In this document: piece by piece, positions 15,306 through 22,676 of the stretch
How positions within the stretch are numbered: the first letter of the stretch is position 1
How the letters are laid out: every line of letters starts with the position of its first letter
Origin: Microbacterium sp. MYb45
GTDB taxonomy: Bacteria > Actinomycetota > Actinomycetes > Actinomycetales > Microbacteriaceae
Assembly (NCBI RefSeq): GCF_002979655.1
Contig: NZ_PCPG01000008.1
Location: 62,001 to 126,000 of the forward strand
Direction of reading: 5' to 3'
DNA: 64,000 nt
The notes under the pieces: generated by a model
Databases searched by the model: none
The model's input: only the letters and a program-made list of their open reading frames with translations
Told to the model about the DNA's origin: nothing
Translations under genes and position numbers: made by a program

Positions 15306-15582
15306 GCTCCCGACCGACCAGATCGCCCCGTCGCCGGCGGATCAGGACAGCTCCCGCCAAGAGGAGGAGTGCTCCGAGCGCGGCGTGCAACGACGCGGAG
15401 GACCCGTCCAGCCCGGTCGCCGGCATCGCGCCGCCGTCACCGCCGCCGCCATCCGGAGTCGGATCCGGAGGCAGCACCGGGTACACGTTCGTGATCGCGG
15501 CGACCTGAGAGGTCGGCGGTTCGACTCCCTCGCTCGCGGGCGTGGTGATCGTCACGCTGATCACACCGTCATTCGGGAGCAC
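15289..15582 (-). pseudogene. Remnant of a sortase-anchored surface protein
   Basis: The frame encodes only the C-terminal end of a surface protein. There is a beta-rich stub (VISVTITTPASEGVEPPTSQ), a Pro/Gly/Asp linker, the sorting motif MPATG, a hydrophobic stretch (ALGALLLLAGAVLI) and RRRR. There is no signal peptide, no ribosome-binding site before the GTG, and an in-frame stop codon about 36 bp upstream. It is therefore best read as a decayed gene whose 5' part is lost. Its 3' end overlaps the HTH regulator by 17 bp. Confidence 0.6.
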
Positions 15583-15622
15583 CAGGGAAGGTCGCCCGCC
15601 ACTCCCGGATGCGCGGCATCAA

Positions 15623-15653
15623 CAGTTGCCTCACGCAACTGAGCTGATATTGT
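15623..15653 (+). promoter_or_regulatory. marR promoter with overlapping palindromic operator
   Basis: CAGTTGC (15623-15629) and GCAACTG (15635-15641) are a perfect inverted repeat with a 5-nt spacer. It covers a -35-like TTGCCT (15626-15631). TATTGT (15648-15653) is the -10 and ends 6 nt before the ATG, so the mRNA is leaderless. The MarR protein probably represses its own operon here. Confidence 0.6.
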
Positions 15654-15659
15654 CGAACT

Positions 15660-16160
15660 ATGGCGATCGACAGAGAGATCGAGAGCATCCGCGACTCGCT
15701 CGTGCGGGTGGTGGCCGAATGGAGTCGCAACGACCTGCAGGCTTCGGTCGCCGCGGAACTCGACGCCCCTCTGGATGCCACCGAGGTCCGCGCGCTGTAC
15801 ACGGTCGGTGCGGGCGGGGGCTCCCTCGGATTCAGCGAGCTCGCCGAACGAGCGTCTCTGTCGCGCCCGACCGCTTCGAAGCTCGTCTCCCGCATGTCCG
15901 CCCAGGGGCTCTTCGATCGAATCCGCTCCGGGCGCACGGTCGTGGTCCGGCTGACGGATGACGGCATCGAATCATATGCGCGACTCGTGGCCGCTGGGCA
16001 GCAGATGGTGGGCGAGGCCCTCGCGGGCTGGGCTCCGCACGAGATCGCGGACTTCCAGACCAGGCTCAGTCGTTTCGTCGTCGCACTCCCGGGAGCGTCT
16101 CGAGCGACGGTCTCCCCCGTTCCACCCGACACCGTCCCATCAACTCAGGAGGAAACATGA
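15660..16160 (+). CDS. MarR-family transcriptional regulator
   Basis: 166 residues. The winged HTH lies at about 55-115: FSELAERASLSRPTASKLVS is the recognition helix region and GRTVVVRLTDDG the wing. The flanking helices form the usual dimer interface. It overlaps the SDR gene by 4 bp (ATGA), so the two form one operon under the palindromic promoter. It probably responds to a substrate of the reductase, which is an inference from the gene order. Confidence 0.88.
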   Translation: MAIDREIESIRDSLVRVVAEWSRNDLQASVAAELDAPLDATEVRALYTVGAGGGSLGFSELAERASLSRPTASKLVSRMSAQGLFDRIRSGRTVVVRLTDDGIESYARLVAAGQQMVGEALAGWAPHEIADFQTRLSRFVVALPGASRATVSPVPPDTVPSTQEET

Positions 16161-16960
16161 CACGCACCTACGTCATCACGGGCGCCGCATCCGGCATCGG
16201 CGCCGCCACTGCTCAGCTGCTCCGCGCGCAGGGACACACCGTCATCGGCGTGGACCTCGCCGGCGTCGAGGTCTCCGGCGACCTGTCGACCCCCGACGGC
16301 CGCCGGGCGGCGGCGGAAGCGGCCATCACGGCCGCCGGCGGCATGATCGACGCGGTGATCGCGTGTGCCGGCATCGCCGCGCCGATCTCGAAGACGATGG
16401 CCATCAACTACTTCGGCGTGACCGAGTTCCTGGAAGCGCTTCAGCCGACGTTGAGCCTGGCGGACCAGCCGCGCGCCGCCGTGGTCTCGTCGATGGCCTC
16501 GCTGCAGCCGGTATCGGCCGAACTCGTCGACGCCGCGCTGAGCGGCGACGAGGCGCTGGCGCTCGAGATCGGCGACCAGCTCGCGACCACCCCGGAGGCC
16601 GGATTCCTGAACTACTCGTCGAGCAAGCGGGCCCTGTCACGCTGGGTCCGCCGCGAATCCGTGACACCGGCATGGGCCGGCGTCGGGATTCCGCTGAACG
16701 CCGTCGCCCCCGGCACCGTCACCACGCCGATGACGGCAGGGCTGCTCGGGAACCCGGAGGGTCTGGCGCAGGTCGACGCCGCGGTGCCGATGCCGCTCAA
16801 CTACCATCAGCCGGCGTCGTCCATCGCCGAACTGCTGGTGTGGCTGACGAGCCCGGCCAACACCCACATGGCCGGCCAGACCATCTATTGCGACGGGGGC
16901 GCCGACGCGGTGCTCCGCGGCGATGACATCTGGTCGTGGAACGACGCCCCTCGCCGCTGA
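16157..16960 (+). CDS. SDR-family oxidoreductase
   Basis: 267 residues of a classical short-chain dehydrogenase. The cofactor loop is TGAASGIG (about 8-15), CAGIA is present, the catalytic serine is in VVSSMAS, and YSSSKRAL (Y-x3-K) completes the active site. The acidic residue after the second strand (VIGVDLAG) suggests NAD(H) preference. The arrangement resembles 3-alpha-hydroxysteroid dehydrogenase/carbonyl reductase-like enzymes. The substrate is unknown. AGGAGG precedes the ATG. It ends at a perfect terminator. Confidence 0.88.
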   Translation: MTRTYVITGAASGIGAATAQLLRAQGHTVIGVDLAGVEVSGDLSTPDGRRAAAEAAITAAGGMIDAVIACAGIAAPISKTMAINYFGVTEFLEALQPTLSLADQPRAAVVSSMASLQPVSAELVDAALSGDEALALEIGDQLATTPEAGFLNYSSSKRALSRWVRRESVTPAWAGVGIPLNAVAPGTVTTPMTAGLLGNPEGLAQVDAAVPMPLNYHQPASSIAELLVWLTSPANTHMAGQTIYCDGGADAVLRGDDIWSWNDAPRR

Positions 16961-16976
16961 CGCGCAGGGGATGACC

Positions 16977-17003
16977 GGGCCCGATCCGCAGCGGATCGGG
17001 CCC
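16977..17003 (+). terminator. Terminator of the marR-SDR operon
   Basis: GGGCCCGATCCG and CGGATCGGGCCC form a perfect 12-bp stem with a 3-nt loop, followed by TTT. Confidence 0.9.
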
Positions 17004-17022
17004 TTTCGCATTTCATCGTCTC

Positions 17023-17049
17023 CGTTATTTTGAATGACTCAAAATAACG
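17023..17049. promoter_or_regulatory. Perfect 11-bp palindrome, likely operator
   Basis: CGTTATTTTGA and TCAAAATAACG flank a 5-nt spacer. The site is AT-rich in a GC-rich background. It overlaps TTGAAT (17030-17035), which with TACGGT (17053-17058) gives a 17-nt-spaced promoter reading toward the gene at 17246. It is the type of site bound by TetR or MarR dimers. No regulator gene is adjacent on that side. Confidence 0.6.
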
Positions 17050-17245
17050 TGATACGGTCGGAGGGAACCGGACGGCCAGATCGTCCTTCCCGCGTCGACA
17101 TCCGACAGTCTTCGGGAAGGCCCCTGGCCGCAGGACCGCGCGCCGTCCACCGGGGCACCTCGCCCCAGGGCTATTCGGCGTGCCCGCGCACGAGACCGAG
17201 TGCACCCGCATTCGACGGCGTCCGGTGAGACGAGAGGAACCACTG

Positions 17246-17512
17246 ATGGAGGAGACCCGAACCGGCTGGAAGCCGAACCCGGTGTTCAGTTCGATGCCGC
17301 ACTCGATGGGCCGCGGCTCACGCGAAGACATCGTGTGGGAGGCGCTCGAACGCGTGAACGGCAAGCCGACGCCCACGATGGGCGCGATGCAGGCCGCCAT
17401 GGGAAACGAGTCGCAGATCCGCATCGTCCAGGACACGATCCGCGCCTATCTCGACGCGCACGGCCTCCGCGATCTCGCCGAGCTGGGCGCCCGTGCCGGG
17501 GGTGCCGCGTGA
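17246..17512 (+). CDS. Conserved-looking hypothetical protein, 88 aa
   Basis: 88 residues, soluble and mostly helical (SREDIVWEALERVNG, ESQIRIVQDTIRAYLDAHGL). GAGAGGAA precedes the ATG at suitable spacing. No domain is recognised. It overlaps the next gene (GTGA), so they are coupled. The operon starts about 200 bp downstream of a striking palindrome. Between the palindrome and this gene I see no credible coding sequence. Confidence 0.6.
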   Translation: MEETRTGWKPNPVFSSMPHSMGRGSREDIVWEALERVNGKPTPTMGAMQAAMGNESQIRIVQDTIRAYLDAHGLRDLAELGARAGGAA

Positions 17513-17811
17513 AGGCCCGGCCGGCGCAGGCGGACCTGACCCTGCGCATCCGCCCGACGGACCTGTGCCGCACGCCGCCGAAGAGCCCGGCTGCCGATCA
17601 GTTCGTCGCGCACCTCTGCTCGACCGGGCTCGGCAGCGTCTCCTACATCGTCGGTCGACGTGATCCCGAGGCGCCCCAATGGATCGTCCTCGACTACGCC
17701 ACCGGCGGTCACGAGCGAGTGTGGCGCCGGACGCGAGCGCACGGAGACGGCGTGCTGTCGTACACCCTCGTCGAGGACGACTCCTCGAGCGGGTACCTCA
17801 CTGTCGCCTGA
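17509..17811 (+). CDS. Hypothetical protein, 100 aa
   Basis: 100 residues from the GTG that overlaps the previous stop codon. It looks like a small mixed alpha/beta protein (QFVAHLCSTGLGSVSYIVGR, WIVLDYATGGHERVW, GVLSYTLVEDDSSSGYLTVA). No catalytic motif or family is recognised. Its only context is coupling to the 88-residue protein. It is convergent with secA2. Confidence 0.55.
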   Translation: MKARPAQADLTLRIRPTDLCRTPPKSPAADQFVAHLCSTGLGSVSYIVGRRDPEAPQWIVLDYATGGHERVWRRTRAHGDGVLSYTLVEDDSSSGYLTVA

Positions 17812-17878
17812 GGGGAGCGCCCTGGGATCCGGATCGGAAGGGGTGCCGGAACCCCGCGGAAGGCGGACCGTCGCGTCG

Positions 17879-20173
17879 TCAGCGGCGTCTCCGCCGATCC
17901 GACCACATCGAGCGGAGTGCGTCCGCGGCCCGTGAAGCGGCGTCTCCGAGAGGGTTGTCGCTCACCATGTACGTCCATGTCGCTGAGGGCCTGCGCTGTC
18001 GTGCCGCGGCGAGCGCCGCGTCGATGTCCACGACTCCCGCACGGACGATGAGCCGAATGGCTTCGCCGTAGGCGTGCGTGAAGAATCCTTCGAACTCAGC
18101 CAGCGCCAGGCGATGGAACTCATCCAGGGGATTCTGGCCGCCGAGTGCGCGGAGGTGGATGCCGTCGCGCACAGACTGGAGCATCAGCAGGTGCTCGCAC
18201 CACGCGTCATCGAGACTGAGGACGGCGATCTCGCGCACGGCATCCGTCACGACGGAGTCGGTCGGATCGAGCCCCGCGCCCACGCTCCCCATCTGCTCCC
18301 ACAAGTGAGCATCGGAGGCCAGGAGACGCTTCCGCTCGGCCAAGACGGTATCGCGCTGTCGCGTGATCGCGCGGTTGTATCCCCACGTGGCCCGGTGCGC
18401 ATCGGCGCGCACTGCCTCGGAGATGTCCTGCGCCGTGGCAACGATCTGCCCTCGCCGCTTCGGTGAAACCGATCGGGGCGAAGCGATCTGGTCTCGGATC
18501 GTGCGCGTGGCCGTGGTCTCGATCAGCTCATCGTGGATGCTGCAGATGCGCATCGCGACACCGGGGTCGCCCTGCCGACCCGAGCGCCCCCGCAGCTGCG
18601 CGTCCAGTCGCCGCGAGGGGTAGAGCCCGACCTGAATCACGGCGAGACCGCCCACCGCGGCGACGGCGTCGTGGTCGACGGCAGCCGCACCCCCGAGGAG
18701 GATGTCGGTGCCGCGTCCGGAGATCTGCGTAGAGATCGTCACGGCGTTCCGCTCGCCTGCTCGAGCGACGGTGTCGGCTTCGGTCTCGTCGTTCTTCGCG
18801 TTCAGCACCCGCAGCTCCAGACCACGCGCCGCGAGTTCCTGCGCGATGTTCTCTGACTGCGCGATGCTCTGCGTGCCGACGAGGACCGGTTGCCCGATCG
18901 CATGCCGGCGCTCCACCTCGGCGGCCACCGCGGCAGACACCTCTTCCTCGGAGTCGAGGACGAGGTCGGGCTCATCCACCCGCGCCTGAGGCAAGCGCCG
19001 TTCGACACGGCCGCATTCCACCTCGTAGAACTCAATCAGCTCCTCGGCCACGGCCAGCATGGTTCCGCTCATGCCGATGAGGGAGTCGTACCGCATGAGC
19101 AGATCCTGCACAGTCAGCGTGTCCAGGATGATTCCGGAACCGCTGGCCGGAAGACCCTCCTTCGCCTCGACGGCCGCGTGCAAACCGTCCGGCCAGCGCT
19201 GCCCGTCTGCGATGCGTCCACGACTCGTGTTCACGAGGCGCAGTTCCCCGTCTTCGATCACATAGTCGACGTCGCTGTGCATCAGCACCTGGGCATGCAG
19301 TGCGAGATTGAGCCCGGTGAGGAGGGGGATGTTCTCCGCGGCGTACAGGTTCACCCCGCCGAGCTCCGACTCGAGGGCGTCGAGAGCATCATCCGTGAAC
19401 GAGACGGTTGCCGCATCCCCGTCGACGACGTAGTCCGTGCCCTCGGTGAGTGCACGGACGAAGGCGGCCGCCTGGGCGGGATCGTCCTCGGTCGTGTGTG
19501 CGCTCCCCGCGAGAACGAGGGGCACGAGCGCCTCATCGATCATGACCGCGTCGGCTTCGTCGACGATCGCCACATCCATCCGCGGAGCGACACGTTCCGC
19601 ATCGTGCACGCAGAACCGGTCCCGGAGCACGTCGTATCCGACCTCGCTGACGCTCACGTACGTGACATCGGCGAGATACGCTTCGCGGCGCTCTTCGGAG
19701 GTGCTGGATTCCTCGACCGCCGACACGCATATGCCGAGCGCGGCATAGAGCGGACGCATCCACTCCGCATCCCGACGGGCCAGGTAGTCGTTGACGGAGA
19801 CGACATGCACCGAGTGTCCGGCCAGCACATGTGCAGCAGCCGCGAGTGCGCCGGCCAGGGTCTTCCCCTCTCCGGTGTCCATCTCCACTGCGAAGCCGGC
19901 GAGCATCGCGGCGGCCGCCCGTACCTGCTCCCGGAAAGGATCTACTCCGAGAGTGCGACGCGCGGCGGCGACGGCAAGGGCGAGCGCATCGGCGCGCGTT
20001 CCCGAGAACGCCTGTGCTCGATCGAGGAGCTCCTGCGAAGAGAGGGCGTCCAACTCCGGCTGGAACGAGAGAGCGTTCGCCACCGTGGGCTCCATCGCCG
20101 AGAACGAGATCGTCCCCGGCAAGCCGACGGCGCTGCGCAACCACTTCGGTGCCTTCATGCGACCCTCGGTCAT
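17879..20173 (-). CDS. secA2: Accessory Sec system ATPase SecA2 (mycobacterial type)
   Basis: 764 residues, shorter than housekeeping SecA (about 900 or more). Walker A is MDTGEGKT (98-105) and the DEAD box lies at 205-208. ISGRGTD and QLRGRSGRQGDPG form the second RecA-like domain. The C-terminus TWTYMVSDNPLGD closely resembles the end of mycobacterial SecA2 (TWTYMVNDNPLSD), and the zinc-binding tail of SecA1 is absent. SecA2 exports a subset of proteins through the SecYEG channel. Its start overlaps the stop of the upstream membrane-protein gene by 4 bp, so the two are expressed together. Confidence 0.92.
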   Translation of the reverse strand: MTEGRMKAPKWLRSAVGLPGTISFSAMEPTVANALSFQPELDALSSQELLDRAQAFSGTRADALALAVAAARRTLGVDPFREQVRAAAAMLAGFAVEMDTGEGKTLAGALAAAAHVLAGHSVHVVSVNDYLARRDAEWMRPLYAALGICVSAVEESSTSEERREAYLADVTYVSVSEVGYDVLRDRFCVHDAERVAPRMDVAIVDEADAVMIDEALVPLVLAGSAHTTEDDPAQAAAFVRALTEGTDYVVDGDAATVSFTDDALDALESELGGVNLYAAENIPLLTGLNLALHAQVLMHSDVDYVIEDGELRLVNTSRGRIADGQRWPDGLHAAVEAKEGLPASGSGIILDTLTVQDLLMRYDSLIGMSGTMLAVAEELIEFYEVECGRVERRLPQARVDEPDLVLDSEEEVSAAVAAEVERRHAIGQPVLVGTQSIAQSENIAQELAARGLELRVLNAKNDETEADTVARAGERNAVTISTQISGRGTDILLGGAAAVDHDAVAAVGGLAVIQVGLYPSRRLDAQLRGRSGRQGDPGVAMRICSIHDELIETTATRTIRDQIASPRSVSPKRRGQIVATAQDISEAVRADAHRATWGYNRAITRQRDTVLAERKRLLASDAHLWEQMGSVGAGLDPTDSVVTDAVREIAVLSLDDAWCEHLLMLQSVRDGIHLRALGGQNPLDEFHRLALAEFEGFFTHAYGEAIRLIVRAGVVDIDAALAAARQRRPSATWTYMVSDNPLGDAASRAADALRSMWSDRRRRR

Positions 20174-20808
20174 CCCCCGAACACGACCACTGAACCGGCC
20201 CGCGACCTGGCGGCCCGGAGCGCCACGGCGCCCAGCGCTCCGGTGGCGAGGATGCGCGCCAAGGTCAGCACGTTCGAGACGAGGATCATCGCGCCTTGGT
20301 CGGTCACACTGCCGGACAGGAAGGCGCCCTGGAGCAGCGACCCGAAGACCACGGCGGCGAGCGCAATCGCCGGAATGAACCTCCAGGGTTTCGGCAGCGG
20401 ACTGCGGAGGACTCCGGCGACGATCGCACCGCTCAGCCCCAGCTCGACGAGAGCGTTCAGGTAGAGCGGTGCCGCCGAGGCGATTCCGAATGAAGCGGTC
20501 AGCGCCGGCGGAGCCACGGGAAGCCAGACGGCGAGGAGGAAGAGCGAGATGATCGCTGCCCTCGGCAGGCGGAGGGTGTCGTCGTGGCGCGCAGCTCCGA
20601 CGCCGGCGGCGACGAGCGCGAGACTGAAGGTCAGTGTCACCGCGGTCGAGACCCCGCTGAGAGCACCCAGGTCAAGTGAACCCGGAAGACTGCGGAACGC
20701 GGCCAGCAGGGCCGAGGCGATGAACAGCGCTCCGGATGCCAGCCACCATGGCGACCACCGCGACGGTGCGTGGTCGACCCCGATCACCGGGGAATCAGGT
20801 CCACTCAT
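20170..20808 (-). CDS. Six-span membrane protein coupled to secA2
   Basis: 212 residues. About six hydrophobic helices are evident (WWLASGALFIASALLAAF, AVTLTFSLALVAAGVGA, IISLFLLAVWLPVA, LVELGLSGAIVAGVL, IPAIALAAVVFGSLLQGAFL, VLTLARILATGALGAVAL). There is no signal peptide and no catalytic motif. It is translationally coupled to secA2 (ATGA overlap), which suggests that it works at the membrane with the accessory Sec pathway, for instance as a receptor or chaperone. This is inferred only from position. No known family is recognised. Confidence 0.7.
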   Translation of the reverse strand: MSGPDSPVIGVDHAPSRWSPWWLASGALFIASALLAAFRSLPGSLDLGALSGVSTAVTLTFSLALVAAGVGAARHDDTLRLPRAAIISLFLLAVWLPVAPPALTASFGIASAAPLYLNALVELGLSGAIVAGVLRSPLPKPWRFIPAIALAAVVFGSLLQGAFLSGSVTDQGAMILVSNVLTLARILATGALGAVALRAARSRAGSVVVFGG

Positions 20809-20881
20809 CGTTCACCGCTTCATCGTCCAGGGGCAGGTCCTGCGTTCCACCCTGTCAGAAACCGCAGAGCAGCGCCCTAAA

Positions 20882-20906
20882 GCCCGGACCCAGGGTCCTA
20901 CCGGGC
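20882..20906 (-). terminator. Probable terminator of the HxlR gene
   Basis: GCCCGG (20882-20887) pairs with CCGGGC (20901-20906), and inside it GGACC pairs with GGTCC. On the minus strand the hairpin is followed by TTTAG. Confidence 0.5.
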
Positions 20907-20933
20907 CGACTTCGTCGCGAAGGCAGGACGCAC

Positions 20934-21377
20934 TCACCTCACGACGCGGGTGTTGCCACTGGTCAGCGGCGCACCGTCAGCGCCGAGGGGCGCAGATGCG
21001 ACCACCCGCTCACCCGCCGCATCGACGAGAGTCGAATGAGCTTCCCCGGCAGCGAAGGCATGGCGCTCTCCCCAGCCCCGCAGGGCGAGGATCACCGGGA
21101 AGAGCTCCTCTCCGGCAGCGGTCAGTTCATAGTGCTTCCGCTTGGCCGGGGGAGCATCGACCTGCTCGACGAGCCCGTACGCGGCGAGGCGGCGGAGCCT
21201 GTCGGCGAGGATGTTGCGCGCGATCCCCGTGCGCTGCTGGAAGTCGGTGAACGTGCGGGCGCCGTCCATGGCATCGCGGATGATCAGCATGCTCCAGCGG
21301 TCGCCGACCAGGTCGACGGTGCGCGCGACGGGACAGGTCGGATCGGTCCACTGCGGACGATCGGGGGCATCGCTCAT
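20934..21377 (-). CDS. HxlR-family transcriptional regulator
   Basis: 147 residues from the ATG at 21377, which has TTGGAGAT upstream; a start 9 codons earlier is less likely. The HxlR/DUF24 winged helix is clear: CPVARTVDLVGDRWSMLIIR, FTDFQQRTGIARNILADRL, AAYGLVEQ and KRKHYELTAAG. The cysteine at the start of the domain can act as a redox or electrophile sensor in this family. It is divergent from an MFS exporter, and two copies of a GTTGCAAT-type site lie between them. It most likely represses both genes. Confidence 0.88.
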   Translation of the reverse strand: MSDAPDRPQWTDPTCPVARTVDLVGDRWSMLIIRDAMDGARTFTDFQQRTGIARNILADRLRRLAAYGLVEQVDAPPAKRKHYELTAAGEELFPVILALRGWGERHAFAAGEAHSTLVDAAGERVVASAPLGADGAPLTSGNTRVVR

Positions 21378-21390
21378 GAGATCTCCAAGA

Positions 21391-21405
21391 GTTGCAATCT
21401 GCAAC
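21391..21405. promoter_or_regulatory. HxlR operator, copy 1
   Basis: GTTGCA-ATC-TGCAAC is a perfect 6+3+6 inverted repeat 14 bp upstream of the hxlR start codon. Confidence 0.65.
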
Positions 21406-21428
21406 CATTATGCCCTACGGTCACTTTG

Positions 21429-21443
21429 GTAGCAATTTGAAAC
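21429..21443. promoter_or_regulatory. HxlR operator, copy 2
   Basis: GTAGCAATTTGAAAC matches copy 1 at 12 of 15 positions and lies 38 bp from it in the same orientation, just upstream of the MFS gene. Confidence 0.55.
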
Positions 21444-21455
21444 CAAAGGATTTAT

Positions 21456-22667
21456 GTGGATCTCCGGAAGAAGACACTGCTGGCCGCCATCTGCGCCGTC
21501 GCCGTCGCGACGGTCTATGCCGCGCAGCCCGTGCTCGCGCAGATGGGGCGAGACCTTCAGCTGCCGACCGATGCGCTCGGCTGGCTGGTGTCGGTGGGGC
21601 AGCTGGGCTACCTCGTCGGGCTCGTCCTGCTCGTTCCCCTCGGCGACCGCTTCGACAGGCGGAGGCTGATCGCCCTCCATCTCGGCCTCGTGGCCGTCGG
21701 GATGCTCGCGGTCGCACTCGCTCCGGCCGCGGGCGTCGCGTTCGCCGGCCTCACACTCACGGGGATCTTCGCCGTCGTCGTGCAGACGACCGTGGCCTAC
21801 GCCGCAGCGGTGTCGGATCCCGGCGAGCGCGGACGGAACCTGGGCTTCGTGACGTCGGGCGTGGTGGTCGGCATCCTCGGCTCGCGGCTGATCGCCGGCA
21901 TGATGGCCGATCTCTGGGGGTGGCGCAGCATCTACGTCCTGCTCGCGGCGCTCTCCCTCCTGCTGGGGGCCGCAGCACTTCGACTGCTGCCCGTCGATGT
22001 GCGCCCGCCATCCCGCCACCACAGCGTCCTCGTCGGTGGCATCGGTCGGCTGCTCACCGAACCTGCCTTCCTCAGCCGGGGCGTGATCGCCTTCTTCCTC
22101 TTCGCGTCGTTCGGAACGCTCTGGAGCGGGATGGCGCTGCCCCTGTCGGACACGCCCTGGGAGCTCTCCGAGACGCAGATCGGGCTCTTCGGCCTCGCCG
22201 GCCTGACGGGTGCTCTGGGCGCCGTTCGCGCGGGCCACTGGGCTGACGGCGGTAAGGCGAATCGTGTGACCGGTCTGGCCCTCGTCGCACTCGTCGCCTC
22301 TTGGGTGCTGATCGCACAGCTCCCGTGGTCACTTATGCTGCTGATCGTCGGCATCGTCGTGCTCGACTTCGCCGTTCAGGCCGTGCACGTCAGCAACCAG
22401 CACACTCTCACCACGCTGCATCCGGATCGAGTCTCCACGACCATCGGCGGGTACATGATCTTCTACTCGCTGGGATCTGCCGTCGGCGCCGTCACCACGA
22501 CCGTCTCCTTCAGCGCGTGGGGATGGGCCGGATCGTCGATCCTGGGTGCGGTGTTCGCCGCCGCGGCACTCGTCGCGTGGGGTCTCGGACTTCCCTTCGT
22601 CCGGAAGCCCCGGAGTGGCGAGCCGGACTCGGCACGCCACTCCGGCCCGATCACGCAGCGGGGATGA
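21456..22667 (+). CDS. MFS transporter, DHA1-type exporter
   Basis: 403 residues with 12 predicted spans. The MFS loop 2-3 motif is GDRFDRRRLI (about 63-72), and the second-half counterpart is AGHWADGGKANRV. It resembles AraJ/YdhP-like sugar- or drug-efflux permeases. The GTG at 21456 is in frame with DLRKK; the ATG two bases earlier is out of frame. It is divergent from and presumably controlled by HxlR, a typical stress-efflux arrangement. The substrate is unknown. Confidence 0.85.
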   Translation: MDLRKKTLLAAICAVAVATVYAAQPVLAQMGRDLQLPTDALGWLVSVGQLGYLVGLVLLVPLGDRFDRRRLIALHLGLVAVGMLAVALAPAAGVAFAGLTLTGIFAVVVQTTVAYAAAVSDPGERGRNLGFVTSGVVVGILGSRLIAGMMADLWGWRSIYVLLAALSLLLGAAALRLLPVDVRPPSRHHSVLVGGIGRLLTEPAFLSRGVIAFFLFASFGTLWSGMALPLSDTPWELSETQIGLFGLAGLTGALGAVRAGHWADGGKANRVTGLALVALVASWVLIAQLPWSLMLLIVGIVVLDFAVQAVHVSNQHTLTTLHPDRVSTTIGGYMIFYSLGSAVGAVTTTVSFSAWGWAGSSILGAVFAAAALVAWGLGLPFVRKPRSGEPDSARHSGPITQRG

Positions 22668-22676
22668 TCGGCGACA

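Noticed and set aside
17034..17228. 64-codon frame starting inside the palindrome
   Set aside because: It has no ribosome-binding site, an Arg/Pro-rich shadow composition, and would start within the operator.
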